Below the pieces are notes generated by a model. That model made no database searches. It worked only from the letters and a program-made list of their open reading frames with translations, and was not told the DNA's origin. A stretch of DNA of 64,000 nt from Malus domestica (Eukaryota > Streptophyta > Magnoliopsida > Rosales > Rosaceae), in contig NC_091672.1 in the NCBI RefSeq assembly GCF_042453785.1, forward strand, positions 1,059,001 through 1,123,000, given 5' to 3'. The position numbers were made by a program, and so were the translations under genes. Below, one piece after another: positions 45,910 to 57,387 of this stretch (position 1 is its first letter; every line of letters begins with the position of its first letter).

Positions 45910-47830
45910 ATGTTCCTCCAGAGGCAGCGCGCCGCCGTCCTCACCCAAGCACTCCAAGTCCAACTCCGCCGCTACGCCCAATCATCCGTCGCCGCCCTCC
46001 TCCACCCGGACCCCGAACTCGACCGCGACCTCGAATCCACCACATCCTTCCCGATACCCGACCCGAAGTACGCCGAGACCATCTTCGCAGTCCCACGCAC
46101 CACGTCCGGCAAGAGCATCTCCGCCAAAGAGCGCAAGGCCGGCCGCGTCCCCAGCATCATTTTCGAGCAGGAGGACGGCCAGCACGGAGGCAACAAGCGC
46201 CTCATTTCTGTACGGACCAACCAGATCCGCAAGCTCGTTGGTCATCTCGGCCGCTCTTTCTTCCTCTCCAGGCTCTTCGACCTCGAGGTTCGCTCCGACT
46301 TCGACTCTGAAAACGACGTCGTTGAACGGGTCCGCGTTTTGCCTCGCTCGGTATGTAGTCTTACACTCTGCAGTCTCTAATAACTTCAACAAATTTAATC
46401 CAAATGAATTTAATTTAATTTGCTGTTAGGGTTTATCAAATGTTGTGTTTTTTTGTTAGATTCATCTGCACTCTGCGACGGACGCACCCCTGAATGTGAC
46501 CTTCATAAGGGCTCCTTCCCATGCTTTGTTGAAAGTCGAGATACCTCTTGTATTTCGAGGAGATGATGTCTCTCCTGGATTGAAGAAAAGTAAAAGAAAC
46601 CACCTTTTTTTCTATCTGTTGTATGGGATTTCATTTGTTTCACTCCGTTGTTGCGAATTTCCGCTTGCACTGTCTGTTTCTATCCTCTTGTTGTGTATGC
46701 CATGCTTTGATTCAACATTGCCACCATTCTGTTGTGCATATAACAAACTATTGTAGTTAGCAAAATATGATACTTGGTCTCATTTGGATTATATCCCACT
46801 GTTCCTTTCTCATAATTCCGTTGTTGTGTTCCTCGATTTTTTATGTTTAGACGTATATAGAAAAGAAGAATGTAGGTGCTTGTTTTGAACACAACATAGC
46901 ATTCAGATACTATCAGATTTTAGATTGTAGTTCTGGATTATTATGAGCCTTTGTGGATATGGAACATTCTGAAATCTTGAATGCTTTGAGAATTTATGTG
47001 GGAAGTCATTGTTTCTTGCAAGAGATTATGAAATGATTGGGAGTTTTGGTCTCAAAGCTGTAATTCCTAACATCGTTGTTTGAGCATACGAAGCTTTTGT
47101 TGTGGAGCATGTTATTGGCTCAAATCTGTAACTAAAATTAGGTTGAAAAGTCCCGGAAGTTGTCAGGGATTATACAAGGATTTTGTCAAAAGAAAAAAGT
47201 TTCGCTTTTATGGAAACAATTTTCACCATCCATTTCCAAGAGTCGAGTGCGTCTATGTTTTTTAAGGTGGTTCTCCCTATTGATTTTGGTAGATTGCTTT
47301 CTGTGTTATGTATAATCATTTTCAAATCATGGACCTGAATGTTAGTTGCAAATTAGTTTGCGGGTGGTAAATTAGAGTTTCAATTATAGAGGGAGACTTG
47401 AATTTGATAATGGCTTACTTTTCGAATTCTAAGATATATATTATGTACTGTAAATTTAGTACGTGAAGGGTCTTACTTTATGGTTTTTGTTGTACTTAGA
47501 ATCTAGTTTGCTGTTTTGGTTACTTTCGATCAGTTTGCATTGTTATTCATATTGCTTTGATGATCTTACGAGTTGACATTGTACAATTTGGCAGATGGTT
47601 GTCTAAATACGATCAAGAGGACCGTAAAGTTCCTCTGTCCTGCTGATGTGATTCCTCCATATATTGATGTGGATCTGAGCGAGTTGGATGTTAACCAAAA
47701 GATAGTAATGGGAGATCTCAAAGTTCATCCAGATCTCAAGCTTCTCCAGTCGAAGGATGAGCCTGTTTGTAAGATCACAGGAGCAAGGGTTTCTGAACAA
47801 AAGAAGTCTAAAGACAAAGACTCTAAATAA
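45910..47830 (+). CDS. mitochondrial ribosomal protein bL25 (TL5/CTC family)
   Basis: Three exons, 45910-46350, 46460-46589 and 47595-47830, about 268 aa. The start MFLQRQRAAV is preferred to an upstream in-frame ATG (45820) because it begins a basic, Arg/Gln-rich, acid-free presequence typical of mitochondrial import (LTQALQVQLRRYAQ). The mature part has the L25-like beta-barrel (AVPRTTSGKSISAKERKAGR, PSIIFEQEDGQ) and the C-terminal TL5-type domain (FLCPADVIPPYIDVDLSELD, GDLKVHPDLKLL). It should bind 5S rRNA in the organellar large subunit; plant mitochondria retain a 5S rRNA. The first exon is GC-rich compared with its surroundings. Phase 1 at the last junction reads KKNGCLNTIKR, slightly unlike the relatives I recall, so that border is the least certain. 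Confidence 0.85.
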
Positions 47831-48359
47831 TTGCGGTCGTTGGATTCTGGTTGCTCCATATTAAGAAAAATGGCTTCCGGCATTATATCCCTTCTCAGCT
47901 AACATGTTTACACGTTGTTCGACCCATATCTTTTGATCTTGTAATGGTCGTGGAAGACAAGTTGATGGAATGCAGCTGTGAGTTTTCATCTTCTTTTTTG
48001 CAATTTTGTGGGTGTGATTCACTTCGGTGGGGGGAAATGTGGTTTGGCGGCGAAGGATGCCGTTAGAGAGAGGAAGAAACTGGTTCTGCTTCGTGTTTCT
48101 TGTGAATCTGAGCCAGAATTCTATGACAATAAGAATGTTAGTTTCTGAATGTGTTGTCAATGTATATGCCAGTGTTCTGAATAGGCAGCTAGACGGATCA
48201 AATATGTTTTTCGATTGCCTCAATTTTGATGTTTCTTTTCAATTTCTCTCATTCGAATGTTTTGTAGTTCAACTGTTTTGAGCAAATTGTGTTTGGCAAA
48301 ACATAGCAACAACAACAATAACAAGCTCAAATGTCCCAAAGACCATGGAAACAATTACT
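47831..48359. other. 3' flank of the L25 gene
   Basis: About 450 bp that probably form the 3' UTR, followed by spacer up to a MITE. Short frames on both strands have no recognisable domain. Confidence 0.45.
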
Positions 48360-48573
48360 GGCTTGTTTCTAAGTGCTTTTAAATGATTGAAAGCACTTTA
48401 GTTCGAAAAGTACTATAAGTGTGCTTCCTGTAAGAAGCATATAACTGGTGTGCCATGTAAGAAGCACTTTTAAGTGTTTCCAAGATTTACATGCATTTTT
48501 ACTAATGATTAGTTCTAAAAACATTTTCACGAGAAACACTTTCAACAATTTTAAAAGCACTTCCAAACAAGCT
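48360..48573. mobile_element. hAT-type MITE
   Basis: Left end GGCTTGTTTCTAAGTGCTTTTAAA and right end (reverse) AGCTTGTTTGGAAGTGCTTTTAAA form inverted repeats of about 23 bp. Imperfect 8-bp flanking repeats CAATTACT and CAACTACG fit an old hAT target duplication. The AAGCACTTTTAAGTG-rich interior is typical of such MITEs. 214 bp, non-coding. Confidence 0.75.
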
Positions 48574-48923
48574 CAACTACGTATCTGCACAAGCAGAAAC
48601 AAAAACTAAACACCATCATTTTAGGGTGTTCTCAATTCGAAACCATAGGCTTTGTTTGATGTCTAAGATTGGATTGGATTGGATCACTAACTAGACTCAA
48701 TGTATAATCAGTGATCCAAAATTTGAATGTTCGAGTCGCGAATGTATATGATGAAGAGATTGCCAAATTAAAAAGGCAAAAAAAAAACAAAATAAAACAA
48801 AAAAATATATATTCAATTAAGTTTTTGACAACTTGAACCATCTGAATTACTATTTCCAGAGTTAAGTTGTGTATTAGTGACATGATTTAACAAAAAAAAT
48901 TAAAAGAATAACTTCCCCCTTTA

Positions 48924-49075
48924 CGTGAGGATTGGCGCAAGGGAAAGTTGCTCATTTGTGACCAAAAGGTCACAGGCTCGAGTCGTGGAAACAGCTTCTT
49001 TACAAAGTAATGGTAAGGCTGCGTACGGTAGATGTTTTTCGACCTTCAGAAAGTGGGAAGCCTTGTTGGCTTAGG
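48924..49075 (+). mobile_element. Au-type SINE
   Basis: Text such as GGTCACAGGCTCGAGTCGTGGAAACAGC and GGTAAGGCTGCGTACGGTAGA, followed by AAAGTGGGAAGCCTTGTTGGC, matches the plant Au SINE. It has a tRNA-like head with a box B-like GGCTCGAGTC at about 48975 and a weaker box A upstream. It lies 215 bp before the resistance-gene start codon, so may be part of its promoter or leader. Confidence 0.75.
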
Positions 49076-49288
49076 ATCACCTCTTTTACAGAATATTATA
49101 TAAACTCTTTAATGGTTTGCCTGGGCATTTCTCATCACTATTTATTTTCCACTTTCACAGGGATTCCCAAAGTTGAAATTCACCTGCGTATTACACTGAT
49201 CCATGAGTTGTGATTGACAAGAAACTTTCCGTCAATGGTGTCTGATTTGTCTCCGTTAGCTTGAATCCGTGAAGCTCTTAAGTTCCGA

Positions 49289-52200
49289 ATGGCTTCCAGT
49301 AGCATACAAACGCATCCAACACAATGCACATATGACATCTTCCTTAGTTTCAGAGGCGAGGACACTCGCATGAACTTCACTGACCATCTGTATGCTGCTT
49401 TGGACCTCAAAGGAATCATGACATTCAGAGACGACCTCAAACTTGGGAGAGGAAAATCCATTGCCCCGGAACTCCTCAAAGCAATCGAAGAATCAAGGTT
49501 TGCGGTAGTTATTTTCTCGCGAAACTATGCTTCTTCAGCATGGTGTTTGGATGGGCTTAGTAAGATTTGCGAATGCATGAAGGAACTGGGACAAACAGTT
49601 TTTCCTGTTTTTTATGATGTGGATCCGTCTGAGGTGCGCAGACAAACAGGGAGTTTTGGGAAAGCGTTTGCTGCTCACGAAGAATCTTTCAAGGGAAATG
49701 TAGAGAAGGTGCAGAGATGGAGGGCTGCAACGACGGAGATAGCCAATCTCTCTGGATGGCATGTGCAAGATAGGTAATCAAACTTTTGTTTTTGCCCATC
49801 GGAATATTTTCACTCATTGATTTGTGCTTACTGCTTGCTTAAAACATAGAATTGTCTTGTCCTGCAGGCACGAGTCAGAAGTTATCCGTGAAATTTCTCA
49901 AGAAATATTGAGTAAACTGAGTGACACATTCTCACAAGTTTCCAAGGAACTAGTTGGAATAGAATCTCGTCTGGAGGAAATAAATACATACTTAGGTACA
50001 GGGTTAGATGATGTTTGCATTATAGGGATCTGCGGGATGGGAGGAATAGGTAAGACAACTATTGCTCGCGTTCTGTATGACAGAATCTGGGGCCAATTTG
50101 ATGGCAGCAGCTTTCTTTCTAATGTCAGAGAGGTTTCCGAAAAGCGTGGACTAGTTTCTTTACAGAGACAAATGATTTCCGAGATCCTGATGGAAACAAA
50201 TGTAAATGTATGGGATGTCTTCAAAGGTTCCAGTGTAATAAGACACAGACTGCGGCATAGAAGGGTTCTTCTTATTCTTGATGATGTGGATCAATCAGAA
50301 CAGTTAGAAAAGTTAGCAGGAAAACATGATTGGTTTGGTTTGGGGAGTAGAATCATCATAACAACTAGAGACAAGCATTTGCTTCTTCGCCATGGAGTAG
50401 ATCAAATATACAAGGCTAAGGAATTGGATCAAGATGAATCTCTTGAGCTCTTTAGTTGGAAAGCATTTAAAAAAGACCATCCGGAAAAAGAATATCTAGA
50501 CCTCTCCAACCTTGTCGTAAATTATGCTAATGGTCTTCCATTGGCGCTTGAAGTTTTGGGGTCCTTTCTGTTTCGCAGGAATGTATCTGAGTGGAAAAGT
50601 GCATTGGATAAACTAAAAGAAGTTCCCAACATAACAGTTTTCGAAATACTTAGAATAAGCTTCGAAGGACTAGAGGAGATGGAGAGAAATATATTCCTAG
50701 ATATCGCTTGTTTCTTCAAGTTGAAGAACAAAGCTCGAGTAACAAAGATACTTGACAGCTTTGGCTTTCATTCAGATATTGGAATAAGAGTATTAATTGA
50801 TAAGTCTCTCATAAGTGTTTCGTATAACATGTTATGGATGCATGATTTACTACAAGAGATGGGTTGGGAAATTGTTCGCCAAGAATCTCGTAAGGAGCCA
50901 GGAAAACGCAGCAGGTTGTGGCTTTTCGAGGATGTCTATGATGTACTAGTGAATAATAAGGCAAGAGATTTGGTGCAGTTTGAATTCAGATACTAACGTA
51001 TAACTAAGCAAAACTATAATCTGTTCTTCTTAGTCTGCTATATCATGCAGTTGTCTTGATGTTTTCTCTTGTTAATTAGGGTACCGAAGTCATTGAAGGC
51101 GTAGTCCTAACTTCACGTGCAGACAAAGAGGTTCACACGAGCACTGAGGCCTTCTCTAAGATGAACAAACTTCGGATGCTCAAATTAGGTAATGTGCACC
51201 TTTCTGAAGAGCTTACATATCTCTCGAATGAGTTAAGAGTTCTCAAATGGCATGGATATCCTTCAAGATCTCTCCCATCAAATTTCCAACCAGAAAAACT
51301 TTTCGAACTTAGCTTGTGTAATAGCCGCATTGAAGAACTCTGGAAAGTTATAAAGGTACTATGGATTGTTATACATGTGATTTCATCGAAAAGCTTGCAA
51401 ATCAGTAAACGCTAATTTAATTTCTCTTCCTTTTCTTTTTGTTTTTTTTTTCCCTTTCTTCTGGATTCATAGAAGCCTCTGGAGAAGTTGAAAATCATTA
51501 AGCTAAGTTACTCTCAAAGTCTCATCAAGACCCCGGATTTTACTGCAGTCCCAAACCTTGAGAGGCTGATCCTCAAAGGTTGCACAAGTTTATCCAAAAT
51601 TCACCCATCCATCACAGGGCTTAAAAGACTTGTTTTGTTGAATCTGAAAGATTGTAAAAGTCTTCGAAGTCTTCCAAGCTCCATAGAACTGAAGTCCCTT
51701 AGAATTTTCATTCTTTCCGGTTGCACAAAACTCAAAAAGTTCCCTAAGATTGTCGGAAATATGGAACACTTGTTCAAACTGTCGTTAGATGGTACAGCTA
51801 TACGAGAACTTCCCTCAACAATTGACCATCTACCCGGCCTTGTTTATTTAAGTATGAGAGATTGTAAAGACCTTGTGAATCTTCCGAGCTCCATTTGTGC
51901 GTTGGAGTCTCTTAAAGTACTTGCATTATCTGGTTGCTCAAAACTTGAAAAACTGCCTGATAACTTGGGGCATTTAGAATCATTAGAGGATCTTGATATT
52001 GGTGGAACAGCTATAAGAGAAGCACCGCCCTCCGTTGAACTCTTGAAGAACCTTAAGTTATTATCTTTCCGCGGATGTAATGGACTGCCATCTACTCCGT
52101 GGATTTCATCCCTTTGGTCCACATTGGTCATGAGAAGACGTCAAGATTCTACGGGGCTTCTAGTTCCGTGTTTGTCAAGCTTACATTCATTAACGGAACT

Positions 52201-52582
52201 TGATCTAAGTGACTGCAATCTATCAGAAGGAATGCTTCCCTCCGATCTTGGCTGCTTAAGCTCATTGTTGAAGCTAAATCTGAATAGAAACAACTTCGTT
52301 AGTGTACCTGCAAGCATCAGTCAACTTACAAAGCTTACAGAACTGAACTTAAATGGTTGCAAGAGGCTTCAATTATTGCCAGACATTCCATCGAGTGTAA
52401 GAGAACTAATGGCGCAAGATTGTTTGTCACTGCAAACGTTTTCAAATCCATTGTCTGCAGGCAGTTCAGTGTGGGCGGGGTTCAGTTTTATTAACTGCTA
52501 TAGATTGGCAGGAAATGAAGGCATTAACCTGACCTTTCTCATGCTCAGAAAGTATCTTCAATCATCAATGAAAGCTGATTCT

Positions 52583-52645
<63 letters not shown>

Positions 52646-55600
52646 TACACACACACACACACACATTCAGACACATCACATGATTCTTAAGCTATGGGAT
52701 GAACAAGGCGGGGTGGGCGGTGTTGTGTTTGGCTCATACATTTGTGAGTAATTATGAGTAATGTGTTGACAACAATTGAAGACATGGTGACTACCACAAT
52801 CCAAATGCCTTTCGGCTTGTAAAATAAACAAAGAAGTGGACATCATCATGTAAAGACATAATCATTGTAAGAAAAGAGAAAAAGTGGTGTTTTTTCTTTA
52901 ATGATTATTCAGACATCATGATGTTGGGAATAAAATATAAGTGTGAGTGAAGTGCATTCGGATGAATAAGTGTGGTAGAAAAATATAGAGTGAGTGCATC
53001 AGAGAGCATCCAAGGGGGAGAGCATTCGGCTCTCCCATGGGAAAGCATGGGCATGGGTGAGAGAAAATCAAGAGAGCTAGAGTGAAAAGTATTCTAGTGA
53101 AAGAACTCTTGGGGTAGAGTGAGGCTCTTGGGAAAATTCTATGAGTGGGTGTACAAGGGATTTGCGATTGGGTTATGTCGATTTAACTCATGTGTACTTG
53201 TACTGTTATTCTCATAGTAAAGAGCAATATCTCTCCGGGGACGTAGGCAGGATTTTTGCCGAACCTCGTAAATTTCTCGGTGTCTTTATTTCTTGTAATT
53301 TTATTCTGTTCAACTGAGTGTGTTTTTGGTGAGGTTGTAATCTGAATCTCGTTTCCGCACTGACAAACGGGCCAAGGCACAACAATTGGTATTAGAGCAT
53401 CGTTGGACGTTTGGTTCGTTGGAGGTCCAGATTTGTTGTTCACCATGGAATTTTCAGTTGAGCAGTTTAATGGGAGAGGCTGTTTTACTCTTGGTAAAGG
53501 AGAGTAATGGAAGCCTGAAGAAATGGATGCTTGGATCAACTGCAAAAGTTGATGTTGAGGAAGAAGACAAAGGCCTCTTTCTTCTTACCTCACTTTCAGA
53601 TTCGTACGAGAACCTTGTGAAACTTTACTGCATGGAAAGTTACAGTAAGTTTGGAGCATGTGCAAGCTTGTTTGGTGTGGAATGATACACAAAGGAGACC
53701 ATGAATGATGGTGGGCACAAGACTGCTTAAGTTATTAAAGGTTGGAATCGTGGAAGAAAATTGGAAAGAGGATCTGAGAGAGACAGCAGGTTCAGATCCT
53801 GTTCTGGAGGCAAGGGTCCACAATGCTACGAGTACAAGGCCGGGTTGTAGCAAGTTTGTGGTGGAAGACTTTGAGTATGTCCTCTAGGTACTCGAATCAA
53901 CACTTCTCCTGGTGATGTTTAGTCTCAAGTGTTGCAGGGGTTTTGCAGCAGGTGGAGCTATGGGATTCACAGGTGATGAGATGGTCCTGAGGTAGGAGGA
54001 AGTGTGGGAATTTTGTCTGGCTCGATGGGTTGTTGCTGGAAATGGGTGCACTGACAAGTTTCCAGGTTGCAGACAATAAAGAAGGGGAAAAACCTGCTGG
54101 AGGAGACGAGGATGTGTCGAGATCCTGTCTAAAGCTAAATTGTGATTTTTAGCTTGTAGCAGCTGCACATGCATTGGCAGTGACTGAATCGGAACAGGAC
54201 CAACGAGGTTGATTCAGTGTGTGCATGCTGGTACGTAAGGCCAATGGGCTTTGGTGATGGGTGCAAGGATTTTTGCATGGTGTATTCGCCAAGGTGGAGA
54301 TTGTTGTGTTTGGCTCATACATTTGTGAGTAATTATGAGTCATGTGTTGACAACAATTGAAGACATGGTGACTACCACAATCCAAATGCCTTTCGGCTTG
54401 TAAAATAAACAAAGAAGTGGACATCATCATGTAAAGACATAATCATTGTAAGAAAAGAGAAAAAGTGGTGTTTTTTCTTTAATGATTATTCAGACATCAT
54501 GATGTTGAGAATAAAATATAAGTGTGAGTGAAGTGCATTCGGATGAATAAGTGTGGTAGAAAAATATAGAGTGAGTGCATCAGAGAGCATCCAAGGGGGA
54601 GAGCATTCGGCTCTCCCATGGGAAAGCATGGGCATGGGTGAGAGAAAATCAAGAGAGCTAGAGTGAAAAGTATTCTAGTGAAAGAACTCTTGGGGTAGAG
54701 TGAGGCTCTTGGGAAAATTCTATGAGTGGGTGTACAAGGGATTTGGGATTGGGTTATGTCGATTTAACTCATGTGTACTTGTACTGTTATTCTCATAGTG
54801 AAGAGCAATATCTCTCCGGGGACGTAGGCAGGATTTTTGCCGAACCTCATAAATTTCTCGGTGTCTTTATTTCTTGTAATTTTATTCTGTTCAACTGAGT
54901 GTGTTTTTGGTGAGGTTGTAATCTGAATCTCGTTTCCGCACTGACAAACGGGCCAAGGCACAACAGGCGGTTGATCAGTACCTGATTGGCATATATAATT
55001 TTAACAAGGAACCCACTTACTTTTTCATTCTTATGAGTTAGTAAACGAATGATATGTCCGGATGAGAATGATACTCATACCTTGCATACATATTCCTGCA
55101 AAGTAAACATGTGATAAAAGTTGTACCTATTGTTGTACAGGAACCATTTGCTGGATTCAGTAGTGCTATTCCTGGAAGTGAAATACCAACATGGTTCATG
55201 CATCAGAGTGTGGGCACTTCATTAAGTATCAAGGTGCGTCCACATTGGTGCAGTAGTAAGTTCAAGGGAGTTGTCGTATCTGCTATTTTCAGAGTCTGTG
55301 AGAATGCAACCATCCGCCGTGTAGATTTGAATTCAACAGATGATCCAAAGATTCGGTGTGAGTTGGATACTGACAAAGGTACAATGAGCCCCCTGGCATT
55401 GTTTTTCCCTTCACCAAAGACATACGGATCGAGTCAGATCACCTTTGGCTGTGCTACCTATCGCGCAACGGGTTTCCAGAGAGTGCATTTGAGTGGTGGA
55501 AATGTAGACACATTCAGGCTTCGTTCAAGTCCAGTGTCCCTGGCTTGGAGGTGAAAATGTGTGGGCTCCGTCTGGTATACGAGCAAGACATGGAGGAGAT

Positions 55601-55838
55601 ATTCCGTGATGATTTTGATGAATCATCAGTAGGACTAAGAGGTGCTGTAATAACTGGACAAAGTCGTGATATCTACGAGTGTTATGATGAAGTCGAACGC
55701 AGGGAAAGCGGTAAAGTCAATCCGATGATTGGAAATGCAGTTAAATTCTTCAGAGCCTTTCTGGTTGGATTGCTAGTTTTGATTCTTTGGCAACTTTTCT
55801 TTTCCTGGGTTCCTTGTCCGTCAAGTTGTTTGGGTTAA
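49289..55838 (+). CDS. TIR-NBS-LRR disease-resistance protein, with a frame change in exon 5
   Basis: Exons: 49289-49773 (TIR), 49868-50960 (NB-ARC), 51080-51355 and 51473-52585 (LRR), and 55141-55838 (post-LRR). The TIR domain starts YDIFLSFRGEDTRMNF. The NB-ARC has the P-loop GMGGIGKTT, kinase-2 LLILDDVD, RNBS-B SRIIITTRDK, GLPLAL and MHD (MHDLLQEMGWEIV). About 12-15 LRRs follow. Exon 5 has the post-LRR jelly-roll motif AIPGSEIPTWFMHQSVG, but the frame must change between 55378 and 55440 to read on into SDHLWLCYLSRNGFPES and GLEVKMCGLRLVYEQD, then a C-terminal membrane helix (AVKFFRAFLVGLLVLILWQL). Joined length would be about 1,200 aa. Exon 2 seems to use a GC donor (AATAAG|GCAAGA). Intron 4 is expanded by a 2.2-kb LTR element. 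TNL proteins are intracellular immune receptors with NADase TIR domains. The frame change may make this a pseudogene. Confidence 0.82.
52586..52672. repeat. (TC)n(AC)n compound microsatellite at a splice donor
   Basis: About 24 TC units run directly from the intron 4 donor (CTCAG|GTCTCTCTC...), followed by about 17 AC/TAC units. Length variation here would alter the bases just after the donor GT very little, but the run is likely polymorphic. Confidence 0.85.
52721..54965 (+). mobile_element. non-autonomous copia-type LTR retrotransposon in a TNL intron
   Basis: Two LTRs of about 664 bp (52721-53384 and 54302-54965) start TGTTGTGTTTGG and end CAAGGCACAACA. They differ at about five or six positions by eye. 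A perfect 5-bp TSD GGCGG flanks the element (52716-52720 and 54966-54970). The primer site TGGTATTAGAGC at about 53387 is the initiator-Met type. The purine tract AAGGTGGAGAT precedes the 3' LTR. The 917-bp interior has only a broken copia gag fragment (ATGGAATTTTCAGTTGAGCA ... GLFLLTSLSDSYENLV), so it must have moved with enzymes from elsewhere. Confidence 0.92.
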
Positions 55839-57331
55839 AACTTGAACTTTGGGCTCAAAAGGGAGTTGGCCCAACAAGAAGACTAGGAGGAAATGAGCCT
55901 GAAGCTCAGCCAAAGCCCAGAATGCAGAAAAGGGCTTTTCCCGACTAGGTGCAGATCATTTGAACCACTTGTTCACCTACCTAGAGACCAAGTGGTGTAG
56001 ACCAGCCAGCTAATCAGCCCAAAATCACTTTACAGTGGCAGTACAAGTAAAAAGCTGATGAGTCATTGCCCTTCAAGCTGCATTCGGGCAAGATTAAAGC
56101 TACAGGAGGCCAAGCCAAACTGTCTATAAAAGAAGAAAGAAATCAGAGATGAGGAGACTCAAACAAACAAACAAATACAAACACAAACTCTACTCAAGCC
56201 AGATTTGCCTTCAACGAAGCTGTAGTCAGCCCAAGCCTTCATCCCTTTCAGGATCAACCCTCACCAAAAGCCTTTGTAAAAGCTCTGCTACCTTGTCTAA
56301 ATCTTGCTATAGTATCGATTTCCTTCTGTAAACTCATCTCCCTATCCCTCTTTTCAAGTTCTCAAACCCTTCTATAAATCACAAAGATAGGAAGTTGCAA
56401 GACGACCAGTCTTGCCCAACAAGGTGAAACCTTGTCCGACCCTCTTTGTTTTTATCTTTTCATTCATAAGTCTAGTAATATGTTGTATACTTTCATTTGT
56501 ATCCAAGTTAGTTCTAGCAAGTTGATGATTAAAAGACTCCTCAGTGCTTGAATCCGATTGGAATATGTAGTCACAACTTAAATCAGATCAAAGTTCTAAA
56601 CCCTCGGGCATGTAAGATTGATCATTCAAAAGTCCTTGGTCTCAAGGTATAAAAAGGAACCTTATGTGGACTTAACCCATCCACGACAGTCTTTGATAAC
56701 AAGAAGTCCGAAGTTACCTGGGGCGCAAGTAATCGACCTATTTCCTAGTTTTATTTCTTATATTCTGATTATCGTAGAACGTTTGAATATAGAAGTAATT
56801 CTGATGGGAAGCCTCAAGGCCTACATCTAAGGCCCTACAAAGGCACTTATTTGGATTCATTCTGTTCTTCGGGCTCGGGTAATTAGAAGTATAATAGTCA
56901 TAACATTTCTGCAATCAATAAAACAAACATTATATGTTCGAGTACTGGGTTAGTTGTTGATTGAAAGCCTCAAGGCCTACACCTAAGGCCCCACAAAGGC
57001 ACATTTCATAACTAAAATGGCCTCTCGGGTATATATACAATTAAACTCAACATCTGTTTTACATCTGTCATGCTAAAGATGGCAGTGGCACGCCTGAACA
57101 CCTAAAAGTTAATCTTGATTGTGAGCCTCAAGGCCTACACCTAAGGCCCTACAAAGGCACCTTTCAAAGTTAACCATGTCCTTCTCTTTCAGCCTTGCCC
57201 GACAAGATTTGCCGGACAGGCCCGCCAGTGAGCAGAAGCCCGACAGAAAGCATCAACCGGCGCCAACCTCTCGGGGAGCTATGTGCTCGTCTGCTAGGAA
57301 ACATCCCCAATGAAAATTCTAGCCACGAACA
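55827..57331 (+). repeat. 5' LTR of the Tat element (start approximate)
   Basis: The end is placed at ACGAACA just before the primer site at 57338. The start is guessed at TGTTTGGGTTAAAACTTG, right at the end of the resistance gene. A TATA-like CTATAAAAGAAGAAAG at about 56124 fits an LTR promoter. A 38-bp motif (GCCTCAAGGCCTACACCTAA GGCCC...) occurs three times, near 56812, 56965 and 57124. Confidence 0.6.
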
Positions 57332-57337
57332 TAGTTT

Positions 57338-57355
57338 TGGCACGCCCAGTGGGAC
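57338..57355 (+). other. Tat element primer-binding site
   Basis: TGGCACGCCCAGTGGGAC follows the LTR end by six bases. The text resembles primer sites of plant Tat-type gypsy elements. Confidence 0.75.
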
Positions 57356-57387
57356 TCTTTTAATCAAATCTTACTTACCAAGGAAAC

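Noticed and set aside
46000-46392. Minus-strand open frames opposite the L25 gene
   Set aside because: Antisense shadows of a GC-rich first exon whose plus-strand product is a clear bL25 protein.
53386-53887. Independent small genes between TNL exons
   Set aside because: They are fragments of the broken gag and interior of the copia-derived element between two LTRs.
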